Shown here: positions 1 through 5,940 of the stretch, piece by piece
Position numbering within the stretch: position 1 is the first letter of the stretch
How the letters are laid out: each line of letters begins with the position of its first letter
Source: CAUPWF01 sp964367905
GTDB lineage: Bacteria > Bacillota > Clostridia > Lachnospirales > Lachnospiraceae
Assembly: GCA_964367905.1 (NCBI GenBank)
Contig: CAYIZP010000067.1
Span: 1 to 10,628 of the forward strand
DNA length: 10,628 bases
Reading direction: 5' to 3'
Notes under the pieces: model-generated
The model's database searches: none
What the model was told of the DNA's origin: nothing
Seen by the model: only the letters and a program-made list of their open reading frames with translations
Position numbers and translations under genes: made by a program

Positions 1-124
1 CACCAAAGGCAGGGTCACCACAGTTAATCATTTTATCTACGTTTTCAATGATAGAAGAACGTGGATGTAAAAGATAAATCATTTCTTCATAATGGTCTTT
101 AAAAATGGATTGTAATAGATTCAT
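1..124 (-). CDS. IS91-like transposase, N-terminal 41 codons (runs off window)
   Basis: The open frame starts at the ATG at 124-122 and leaves the window at base 1. It reads MNLLQSIFKDHYEEMIYLLH, then a PRSSIIENVDKMINCGDP stretch ending in AFG. From memory, this N-terminal pattern (short helix, 'ENVDKM..CGDP.FGG') precedes the zinc-ribbon of IS91-family rolling-circle (Y2 HUH) transposases common in Lachnospiraceae. The zinc-binding Cys cluster and the catalytic tyrosines would lie outside the window, so they cannot be checked. No good Shine-Dalgarno precedes the ATG. The frame stays open upstream for several codons, so the exact start is uncertain. The gene reads away from the broken lipoprotein gene on its right, which it probably disrupted. 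Confidence 0.7.
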   Translation of the reverse strand, partial: MNLLQSIFKDHYEEMIYLLHPRSSIIENVDKMINCGDPAFG

Positions 125-205
125 AATTACATTATGAGGGAAAACGTAACAAAAAGAAAGCCCAAATCCCCTCAAGATTGAGGGGCAGGGGTGTTGAAGT
201 GTCGA
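125..205 (-). mobile_element. probable end region of the IS91-like element, with hairpin
   Basis: This stretch lies between the transposase start and the point where the lipoprotein reading frame stops looking like protein. It holds a perfect inverted repeat: CCCCTCA at 168-174, loop 175-178, TGAGGGG at 179-185. On the minus strand a T-rich run follows about 10 nt later, so the hairpin could also act as a weak terminator shielding the transposase. IS91-like elements have two dissimilar ends, and hairpins are known there. The outer boundary (about 190-210) is inferred from loss of the lipoprotein frame, not seen directly. Confidence 0.45.
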
Positions 206-329
206 AGAAACTTTTTTATAACATCTTCAATCCATTCACCTGAGGTTAAGGACTCTGTTACTGATGTACAGCTGTCAATACCATTATGTTAGTTACCGTA
301 CATAATCCAAGTATAAATAATTTCTTCAT
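205..329 (-). pseudogene. truncated and frameshifted lipoprotein gene
   Basis: The ATG at 329-327 follows a GGGGGAG Shine-Dalgarno with 10 nt spacing. It lies 31 nt after the stop of the lipoprotein gene at 361-1305. The frame reads MKKLFILGLCTVTNIMVLTA and then VHQ-stop (stop 258-260). In the next frame, the codon that directly follows LTA is Cys (268-270), continuing CTSVTESLTSGEWIEDVIKK. Restoring one base (GCTGT to GCTTGT) gives a perfect LTA|C lipobox. Its Cys is residue 21, the same position as in the three intact neighbours with MKK/MNRKK-type signals. So the gene carries a 1-bp deletion at the lipobox and is then cut off near base 205, where IS91-like sequence begins. The rest of the gene is not visible. 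It is probably non-functional; function unknown. Confidence 0.75.
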
Positions 330-360
330 TACGCCTGCTCTCCCCCATTCTCTATAAGCA

Positions 361-1305
361 TTAATCCGTATCAATTCCACCTAGTGCTAAGAAAACATCT
401 AGCACTTCTCCTGATTCCATATCTACCATAATTGCATAATATGGATTAAATATTGAATCTATGGAACCATAACTTGTAAGAATTCCAAACTCTAACTGGT
501 AACACTGTTTCCCTTTGTGCATAACTTGGGCTATCTCGAGCTGCTGAAAATCATCAATTGTTTCAACATATATCTCGTATGTTGGCAGTTCATTTTCCAT
601 AACAGGTTTCTGTTCCTCGTCTTCTAACTCCATCTGTTCTAAGGCAGCTTTTTCTGCTATAGCTTTTTGTTCTAAAATGTATATTAGCACTATCTCTTTT
701 GCCTCGCTTTCACTAATTAGAGGCTCGTTTTGAAACATTTCTTCATTATTGTAGGTAGCAAATATTGAAGTAATTTGTCCATCATAAGCTATACTTATAG
801 ACGCAGTATTTATTATACTATTATTTTTTATTTCTTCTATCATATAGATATACTGCTCAATATAAGATCCTGTCGGTTCTCCACCAGTAATTCTATACTC
901 TTTTTTATCATAATCTGAATATAATTTTCTCATTATATCCGCAGTAATTTTATCTGCATCTTCGGGAGTTATGGATTCAGGTTCTTTCTGTAAATAAACA
1001 TCCTCTAATGATTTCTTTGTGTCTTCCGTCATAACCACACTTATTATGTTATTATCAATTTCGCTTACATAATATTCATAGTTTTCATCTCCATATACTA
1101 TATTCGTACCATATTCTTTTTCATCCTTACGTAAAACAGTAAGTTCTTTATTTCGAGCACCTTCTAAATCTAACAGGGTGTCAACACCTTTTATTTCTGA
1201 TGTAAATTGATTTGATATTTCTGCTTCACCAGCATGGTTGGAGCAACTGGAAAGAAATAATACACCACTAACAAATAAAAGCGCAGTGATTTTTTTTCTA
1301 TTCAT
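361..1305 (-). CDS. lipoprotein with PepSY-like repeats
   Basis: The protein has 314 residues from the ATG at 1305. That start is preferred over an upstream ATG at 1380 because it begins a textbook lipoprotein signal: MNRKK, a hydrophobic core, then LSSC with the lipidated Cys at residue 21. It also has a GGAGG site 4 nt upstream, and it avoids overlap with the gene before it. The mature protein is acidic. It has two segments that resemble PepSY/YpeB-like units: 'SEAKEIVLIYILEQ' (roughly residues 200-215), then an Ala/Glu-rich helical linker, and near the C-terminus 'YAIMVDMESGEVLDVF', a typical PepSY-type closing strand. It is expected to be anchored outside the membrane. PepSY-type domains often regulate proteases or two-component signalling, but no partner can be named. 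It lies 61 nt downstream of the next lipoprotein gene, probably in one transcript. Confidence 0.75.
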   Translation of the reverse strand: MNRKKITALLFVSGVLFLSSCSNHAGEAEISNQFTSEIKGVDTLLDLEGARNKELTVLRKDEKEYGTNIVYGDENYEYYVSEIDNNIISVVMTEDTKKSLEDVYLQKEPESITPEDADKITADIMRKLYSDYDKKEYRITGGEPTGSYIEQYIYMIEEIKNNSIINTASISIAYDGQITSIFATYNNEEMFQNEPLISESEAKEIVLIYILEQKAIAEKAALEQMELEDEEQKPVMENELPTYEIYVETIDDFQQLEIAQVMHKGKQCYQLEFGILTSYGSIDSIFNPYYAIMVDMESGEVLDVFLALGGIDTD

Positions 1306-1366
1306 ATATCCTCCGATCCTACTTATGTTTTTTCTTAAGTAACGTTTAAAAAGACCTTGGTTTAGA

Positions 1367-2470
1367 TTATTGTATTTCAATAAATTCTTCCATTGATACC
1401 ATCTCTTTGGTCTCAGGATTTAATACGCGAAAAACTCCTTCTTCTCCTTCGAATACTTCAAATGATAGGTACAGAACTTGTTGGTACACGGAAATTGTAG
1501 CAATTGTAGCCTCATCCTTATTTGTTTCAAATAGTATTTCTGCTTCCCCATTACTTCTATTCCATCTTATAACCTGTAACACTTCATTGTCTATAATTTG
1601 ATGACCATATATATAATTGTCATCAAATGTTTCTAGTGGATTGCTAAAATAATCTAAAAATCCACAGAATTTCTCACTCTGCTTTGTGTTGTAATTGTAA
1701 AATTCTAATTGCTCATTCTTGTAATGATAAACTCCCTCTGGAACAACCATAAGCGCATCTTGTGTATCGAATAACACCCCTTCCTCTTCACCTGCACTAT
1801 TCACTAAGGTTACATTTGTACTTCCTTCATCTCTATATGTATTTTGAATTGTTCTTCCATCTGCATATTCATATATGTAATTGGTATACTCACCTGATTC
1901 TATATAGTCTCCAACTGTTCCATCTTCGTTATATAGGTATTCTTCTACTGTTAGCAATGCTGTTTTGAATAAAATTCTATCCTCTGTCCTAACAATCTCG
2001 TAGGCTACTACATCTTCAATTACAACTGCTTTCTCACCAGTTACTAAATCGTATTTGAAGATGGTACCCTCGGATAATTCTGTGTATTCTGAGAAAAACA
2101 AAACTCCATCAATAACTGTAGTCCCCATAATCTGTCCTGTTTCTGCCTGATATAGAGTATTCCATTCTTGTGTTGCCTTGTTCATGCTATAAATAATATC
2201 CATCGCAGTAATATAGACAAATTCATCATCTTCACAAATATAAAAATTATAATAATTAGGATCCATAGCTCCATCTAATAAGGTTCGATTCATTTCCGTT
2301 TCATCTTCCTGCTCCATCACCAAGACCTCAGCGCTGCTTTCTTCATCAGTGCTTTTTTCATCAGCACTTGCTTCTCCCGAAGTAGATGTCGTCTCATCTG
2401 TTCCTGTACATGTTGTCAATATCAACAAACTGATTACCATGCATAGACTGAACGTGATTAATTTTTTCAT
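1367..2470 (-). CDS. lipoprotein with DUF5050-like beta-propeller
   Basis: This 367-residue protein starts MKKLITFSLCM with a hydrophobic core and a lipobox LTTC (Cys21). Thr at -1 is slightly unusual, since Gly, Ala or Ser are commoner there. Residues about 22-60 form a Ser/Thr/Glu-rich low-complexity tether. After it comes a repetitive strand pattern: 'YNFYICEDDEFVYI', 'TVIDGVLFFSEY', 'IFKYDLVTGEKAVV', 'IYGHQIIDNEVLQVI', 'VLYLSFEVFEGEEGVFRVL'. These are the short 'display value / display text' blades seen in DUF5050-type propellers of clostridial lipoproteins. No catalytic motif is seen; a surface sensor or binding role is only a guess. A GGGAGG site sits 10-11 nt before the ATG, and the promoter at 2506-2534 is well placed. 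First gene of the leftmost lipoprotein unit. Confidence 0.75.
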   Translation of the reverse strand: MKKLITFSLCMVISLLILTTCTGTDETTSTSGEASADEKSTDEESSAEVLVMEQEDETEMNRTLLDGAMDPNYYNFYICEDDEFVYITAMDIIYSMNKATQEWNTLYQAETGQIMGTTVIDGVLFFSEYTELSEGTIFKYDLVTGEKAVVIEDVVAYEIVRTEDRILFKTALLTVEEYLYNEDGTVGDYIESGEYTNYIYEYADGRTIQNTYRDEGSTNVTLVNSAGEEEGVLFDTQDALMVVPEGVYHYKNEQLEFYNYNTKQSEKFCGFLDYFSNPLETFDDNYIYGHQIIDNEVLQVIRWNRSNGEAEILFETNKDEATIATISVYQQVLYLSFEVFEGEEGVFRVLNPETKEMVSMEEFIEIQ

Positions 2471-2505
2471 TATAATTCTGCCTCCCTTAATTTTATAATA
2501 TAAAT

Positions 2506-2534
2506 ATTATAATGAAGTCTTTTGATAATTTCAA
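2506..2534 (-). promoter_or_regulatory. sigma-A-type promoter of the left lipoprotein operon
   Basis: Read on the minus strand, a -35 box TTGAAA (2534-2529) and a perfect -10 box TATAAT (2511-2506) are separated by exactly 17 nt. The -10 box lies 35 nt ahead of the ATG at 2470, leaving a short leader that includes the GGGAGG ribosome site. Confidence 0.8.
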
Positions 2535-2576
2535 TAAAATTGTTTATGAAATGACATTTTTTAATGATTTAAATGA

Positions 2577-2634
2577 ATTTCAAATCTTGAAACTTGAAAT
2601 CATTCTTTAAATATGCTTATTTATAACAAATAAG
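2577..2634 (+). promoter_or_regulatory. candidate promoter/operator of the YcxB-like genes
   Basis: Two symmetric elements sit here. ATTTCAA (2577-2583) and TTGAAAT (2594-2600) form a 7-bp inverted repeat, with a further TTGAAA (2587-2592) in between. CTTATTT (2616-2622) and AAATAAG (2628-2634) form a perfect 7-bp inverted repeat with a 5-nt spacer. The second TTGAAA (2594-2599) could be a -35 box: 17 nt later comes TTATTT preceded by TG, a weak -10 that overlaps the second palindrome. That arrangement would suit a repressor, but the -10 match is poor and the AT-rich context makes short palindromes cheap. Confidence 0.35.
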
Positions 2635-2688
2635 AAGATACAACTCTTAATGTCAATCAATTTAATAGAATGAGAGGATAATATTACT

Positions 2689-3382
2689 TTGAATCAATCC
2701 AATAACACTTATGAATTTAATACAAAATATGACGAAGCAACTATATTAGAATTATACCATTTAGAAGGCTTCTTGATGTCCAATGACTACGATAAAGATA
2801 TACGAAAAGCCCTTTTTTTACTTCCCCTATATGTAGTGCTATATATAATCATATTACATTTCATGTCGGATTTTTTTCATGTCATAGGCATTTATCCCTT
2901 TTTCATATTTGCAATATCCTTTTTTTCTATAAAGTGGTTTTATTGTGTTTTATTGTGTTTTAGTATATTTCACAAAAAGGATTATTTTCCTAGAAATTAA
3001 AATTAAATACATCTCCAATCTACTCGTAGAAAAAATCTTAATAAAAGCAAAGAATTATAATAGCATGCTCTTCGATATCACCGATACAATAGGATTAGAC
3101 TCTCAGTATATAATCTCTATGAAAGATAATGATTTAATAATTGAAGATTATCATAAATCAAGTTTTTACAAAACCAAATGTTCTTTATCTTCTCTTGATA
3201 CCTATATTGTATATAAGACTAATATTTTTTTATTTAAACGGAGCACCCACAAGTATTTTATGCTACCGATTAGATGTGAAAGCATCCCACACACAGAAAT
3301 CGAAAGTTTCAAATCAATTCTTAAAAAAAACAATATCCGTGAAATAACATCTAGATACATCAACACCCCAGACTGGAGGTAA
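2689..3382 (+). pseudogene. YcxB-like membrane protein gene, split by a 10-bp tandem duplication
   Basis: The first frame (2689-3000) starts with TTG, 10 nt after GAGAGGA and just downstream of an in-frame stop at 2671-2673. It encodes an N-terminal segment ('TYEFNTKYDEATILELYH') and two membrane helices at about residues 41-58 and 63-81, then runs into a stop at 2998-3000. The second frame (stop 3380-3382) carries the C-terminal beta domain: 'MLFDITDTIGLDSQYIISMK', 'SLDTYIVYKTNIFLFKR', 'KYFMLPIRCES'. This is the order of YcxB-family proteins: soluble start, two helices, C-terminal sheet ending in a 'hyl.IP.R' motif. The frames overlap exactly at a perfect 10-bp tandem duplication (2941-2960). 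Removing one copy joins them into one 227-residue protein. As written it makes only the membrane part. Function of the family is unknown. Confidence 0.75.
2937..2962 (+). repeat. 10-bp tandem duplication causing the frameshift
   Basis: TATTGTGTTT occurs twice back to back (2941-2950 and 2951-2960). Period-10 identity extends over 26 bases, about 2.6 units. Loss of one unit shifts the downstream frame by exactly the amount needed to rejoin the two halves of the YcxB-like gene. Confidence 0.9.
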
Positions 3383-3389
3383 CGCTTAT

Positions 3390-3854
3390 ATGAATTATAA
3401 TTTTATATCACTGACTCCTTCTTACAAAGAGTATCCTTTTGTTTGCGACTTCATGTACGATAGAAAATATGTCGCTTCCCTTGCTGATTTTTTAACTTCA
3501 ATATCTGAAAACAAAACAAATTATAGAGAGTTTATTAGGTTTTATTTTCCTATTCGAAGGCGCTATGGCACCTTTTTTAACTGGATTTTTCCTTGTACTT
3601 TAAATCGATCCGTTCGCATATGTCTTAATTCAGAAAAGGCAATTATCAAGTACAAAGATAGCCCACTGGAACGAGAAGTAGAATGGACACAATTTGACAG
3701 CTATTATATTCTTAATAATATAATGTTTATTTATAATAAAAGTGAGAATGAGCATGTATTACCAATATGTCTAGACTCATTTCAAATAGGGAAATCTAAG
3801 GATTTTATTGATTTTATAGATGGACTACATATCATTAAGCAACAAATTATTTGA
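3390..3854 (+). CDS. YcxB-like C-terminal-domain protein without membrane helices
   Basis: A 154-residue protein. GGAGG at 3375-3379 lies 10 nt before the ATG and touches the stop codon of the preceding gene, so the two genes are probably co-translated. The C-terminal half has the same fold pattern as its neighbour: 'RICLNSEKAIIKYKDSPL' (strands), 'EVEWTQFDSYYILNNIMFIY' (the W..f..yyi.. signature), 'HVLPICLDSFQ' and a closing helix 'SKDFIDFIDGLH'. This matches the YcxB-like C-terminal domain. No signal peptide or confident membrane helix is seen; the hydrophobic-aromatic patch 'YGTFFNWIFPC' is short. It may be a diverged tandem paralogue that lost its helices. Function unknown. Confidence 0.65.
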   Translation: MNYNFISLTPSYKEYPFVCDFMYDRKYVASLADFLTSISENKTNYREFIRFYFPIRRRYGTFFNWIFPCTLNRSVRICLNSEKAIIKYKDSPLEREVEWTQFDSYYILNNIMFIYNKSENEHVLPICLDSFQIGKSKDFIDFIDGLHIIKQQII

Positions 3855-4076
3855 ATAAGAATTGAATTTGCTGTCATATCCTCCTAAAAGGCTACATCAC
3901 AATGTGATACATCTTCTCTCCCATCTCCAAGGCAACCTGTGAGATGGCCACTGTATTCGAATGAGTAGTGATACCCATCAAGATTGCAAGCATCCAGATG
4001 TGGTAATCCGTTATCCACTTTCGAATATTCTGAAATGAAATCAATATATGATTTATTAAAATTATCGATGAAAATA
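3855..4076. other. junction patch between plus-strand island and minus-strand lipoprotein gene
   Basis: No convincing gene is seen. The part from about 3890 to 4020 looks richer in G+C than its surroundings. On the minus strand it is open in two frames. One is a 73-residue ORF (4105-3884) that would overlap the lipoprotein gene by 29 nt. The other is a frame ending at 3892 whose tail reads WMLAILMGITTHSNTVAISQ followed by VALEMGEKMYHIVM. Neither is recognised. On the minus strand a strong AGGAGG (3885-3880) stands just after both stops, but only a 31-codon frame follows it, antisense to the YcxB-like gene. Bases 3900-3923 match 23 of 24 bases of the Rpn-gene terminator at 10426-10449. The whole reads as debris of an older insertion or replacement. 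Confidence 0.4.
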
Positions 4077-5318
4077 TTATTGAATAGAAAACGTAATTCC
4101 TCCATAGTAGTCTACTGTAAATTCATTTTCAATAATTTGCATAACTTCCACTGTTCCATCAATAAATTCAAAAGTTAGTGTATCTCCGTCGATATGCCAC
4201 ACTCCATCAAGTAAAAGATTTCCGGTGTCAATGTCATCTTGAGGAAAAACTGTAAACGAATCATTATAATAGTCAAAACTCAGAAGAAGATTGTCACCAC
4301 TCCAATCTCCATCAGGGCAAATCATCGCAAATCTTTCCATAAGCAAATCAGCTTCGGGCGAGCCTAGGGCTTCTTCTCGCACGTAATAAGTAGCAAATAT
4401 TCTATTATATAAAACAATATCGTCTATGGATAAAAAACTTAGTCGCGCATCGATACCATCTGAGGGGAAAAGTCGAACTTGTACCTCGTCTTTAGGTATT
4501 GGATCATCATGCCAATAAGTCGACACATATTCCACACCCCAAATTCCTATTTGAGGATATCCGTCTAGGTCAAAACCTTCATAATCATTATCACTAAATT
4601 TATAATATTTGTTTGTAGTATCACCATTCAAATACCAAGTACCTGTGTAATTTTCGATATTTTCAGCAGTTATATCAGAAACAGCTCTCCCATAAAGTTC
4701 TTCCCAGTCTTTTCTGTCTTGTTGGTGATCATTCTCATTCGAGAGAGTTTCGTTAGTATCTATAGCTTGAGTTGTACCAGTAAGAGACGCGCCATTATCT
4801 TCATATTCCTTAGGTGTTATAATAAAAGACATAGATCTAAGATTAATAAAGTGTTGCGGTTGCACTTCTTCGTTCTTAGCATAATCTGGAATTAAAGTAA
4901 TTTTATAATCTCCTGCTGGCAATCTACTCGATAAACTGTCTTCTATTCGTTCATATTTTGACCAATCATTATCCGAGGTGCTTGTAGGTGTAAATCTTAT
5001 ACCCATAACGGAGCTATGTCCATTTGTACCCTCTATTAAAACATCTCCCCATACAGCAGGTGCATTGTATCTTGAGTATTCCAGTTCAAGTTCAAATTGT
5101 ATATCTTCTTCAAATGTAACATTCCAAAAAGGCATATCACCTTCTTGCCAACCACCTAAATTATCAATCTTATCGGTCTGCTCTACCATTATATTAGGCG
5201 CATTTGTCAAATCAGCATCTTCGGGGTAGAGATTGACTATATTGCTATCGTCTGAACAAGAAACAAGAACTGTGATTACTAAAAAAACTGACATCATTAA
5301 TAAAATTATTTTTTTCAT
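4077..5318 (-). CDS. lipoprotein with N-terminal beta domain and C-terminal lipocalin-like region
   Basis: A 413-residue protein from the ATG at 5318. The open frame extends 11 codons further up, but 5318 has an AAAGGGG ribosome site 6 nt upstream and starts the signal MKKIILLMMSV...LVSC (lipid Cys21). Residues about 30-175 look like a beta sandwich ('FWNVTFEEDIQFELELEYSR' through 'RLPAGDYKITLIPDYA'), similar in style to pre-peptidase or carbohydrate-binding type domains, though not assignable. A polar linker (about 180-215) follows. Then come two 'GTWYLNGD..', '..GVWHIDGDTLTFEF' strands, typical of lipocalin-like repeats in clostridial surface lipoproteins. No catalytic residues are recognised. 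It is the first gene after the upstream Rpn remnant and appears monocistronic. Role unknown; an extracellular binding protein is plausible. Confidence 0.75.
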   Translation of the reverse strand: MKKIILLMMSVFLVITVLVSCSDDSNIVNLYPEDADLTNAPNIMVEQTDKIDNLGGWQEGDMPFWNVTFEEDIQFELELEYSRYNAPAVWGDVLIEGTNGHSSVMGIRFTPTSTSDNDWSKYERIEDSLSSRLPAGDYKITLIPDYAKNEEVQPQHFINLRSMSFIITPKEYEDNGASLTGTTQAIDTNETLSNENDHQQDRKDWEELYGRAVSDITAENIENYTGTWYLNGDTTNKYYKFSDNDYEGFDLDGYPQIGIWGVEYVSTYWHDDPIPKDEVQVRLFPSDGIDARLSFLSIDDIVLYNRIFATYYVREEALGSPEADLLMERFAMICPDGDWSGDNLLLSFDYYNDSFTVFPQDDIDTGNLLLDGVWHIDGDTLTFEFIDGTVEVMQIIENEFTVDYYGGITFSIQ

Positions 5319-5339
5319 AATTTTCCCCTTTCTTAATAT

Positions 5340-5376
5340 GTATTGAATCACATTCTAAGGAACTGTGATTCAATAC
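5340..5376 (-). promoter_or_regulatory. 13-bp inverted repeat in the lipoprotein leader
   Basis: GTATTGAATCACA (5340-5352) and TGTGATTCAATAC (5364-5376) are perfect reverse complements separated by 11 nt. The repeat ends 7 nt before the AAAGGGG ribosome site of the lipoprotein starting at 5318. No T-run follows, so it is not a terminator. It could be an operator for a dimeric repressor or an RNA hairpin near the ribosome site. An extended -10-like TGCTATAAA lies upstream on the minus strand (5409-5401), which would put the repeat inside the transcript. Confidence 0.5.
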
Positions 5377-5462
5377 TGCTTTTGTTTCAATAATAGGTTT
5401 TTTATAGCATGTTTTCCATATGCCTATATAGACTCTTTGATACATAATAATTAATAACAGAA

Positions 5463-5495
5463 GGGAGAAAATGCATTCATTACATTTTCTCTCCC
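5463..5495 (-). terminator. decayed terminator of the Rpn remnant
   Basis: On the minus strand GGGA-GA-GAAAATG pairs with CATTTTC-TCCC (arms 5495-5483 and 5473-5463, 9-nt loop) with a 2-nt bulge. The following sequence is TTCTGTT, a poor T-run. It corresponds to the better hairpin at 10409-10446 but has lost the second half of its symmetry, so termination here is probably weak. Confidence 0.5.
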
Positions 5496-5675
5496 AGATA
5501 TTAACGTTATAATAAAATCACTTATGATTAAATAGAACTTCATATAGCTCTTCTGCACTTACTTGTCCATTCTTATCATCCATTACCCCGAATATTTCGC
5601 TCACCAGTTTTTCATCGCACTCTAAGAACTGAGCCAAGTCATTGGAATTCATCTTTCCATGTTTTTTCATAATTA
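5481..5675. repeat. 195-bp direct repeat, left copy (Rpn 3' end)
   Basis: Reading base by base, 5481-5675 is identical to 10434-10628, in the same orientation. The repeat covers part of the terminator and the last 52 codons of the Rpn-like frame. Identity may continue beyond the right window edge; on the other side it stops inside the terminator loop. Confidence 0.95.
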
Positions 5676-5940
5676 GTTTTATTGTATTTAAATATTCTCC
5701 TCGCTCTATTCCTCTCTCCATCACATCACAATCATGTGCATATAAAGACATATATTCTCGCCTCCATTCTCTACTTTCTTTTATCTGTTTCACTTCTTCA
5801 TTTATCTTCTCAACAAACTTGCTGTCGATTGTCTGATCCTTGATATATTTTAAAAAGGCTCTCAATTCTTCGCTTACATCTTCTCCTGTGCTACTAGCAT
5901 TGAGGAAGATTTTTGATGATGTGGTCTCTTTGTTTCTCAT
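5518..5940 (-). pseudogene. Rpn-family nuclease/putative transposase, C-terminal remnant
   Basis: The 140-residue frame matches the C-terminal part of Rpn (recombination-promoting nuclease/putative transposase, PD-(D/E)XK) proteins: 'KIFLNASSTGEDVSEELRAF', 'FVEKINEEVKQIK', and the family hallmark 'EWRREYM'. Rpn proteins are usually about 250-330 residues and begin with the nuclease domain, which is absent. Upstream, AAGGAGG and an ATG at 5956 start MTKSVDEKQRDH in a different frame (stop after 20 codons). This looks like the original gene start joined to the 3' part by an internal out-of-frame deletion. The ATG at 5940 itself has a poor ribosome site. Inside the remnant, GGAGG (5765-5761) lies 9 nt before an in-frame ATG at 5751, which could yield a 77-residue C-terminal protein. 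The extreme C-terminus 'DDKNGQVSAEEL' is mildly EF-hand-like but lacks the first Asp. Confidence 0.75.

Noticed and set aside
1306..1380. Upstream ATG at 1380 as start of the PepSY-like lipoprotein
   Set aside because: It would put 25 polar residues before the signal peptide and overlap the preceding gene; the ATG at 1305 has a ribosome site and a clean lipoprotein signal.
1762..1968. Plus-strand frames inside the lipoprotein genes (for example 1407-1601, 1762-1968, 4978-5229)
   Set aside because: Antisense shadows with low-complexity composition and no ribosome sites.
3898..3910. Palindrome ATCACAATGTGAT as a CRP-type operator
   Set aside because: Half-sites are too close for a CRP dimer, and the bases are shared with the Rpn-terminator-like match, which explains them better.
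3884..4105. Minus-strand 73-codon open frame overlapping the lipoprotein gene end
   Set aside because: Overlap of 29 nt, no recognisable domain, and a competing open frame in the same patch. Recorded as part of the junction region only.
5518..5580. EF-hand calcium site in the Rpn C-terminus (DDKNGQVSAEEL)
   Set aside because: The first loop position is Met, not Asp, and there is no paired hand; chance resemblance is likelier.
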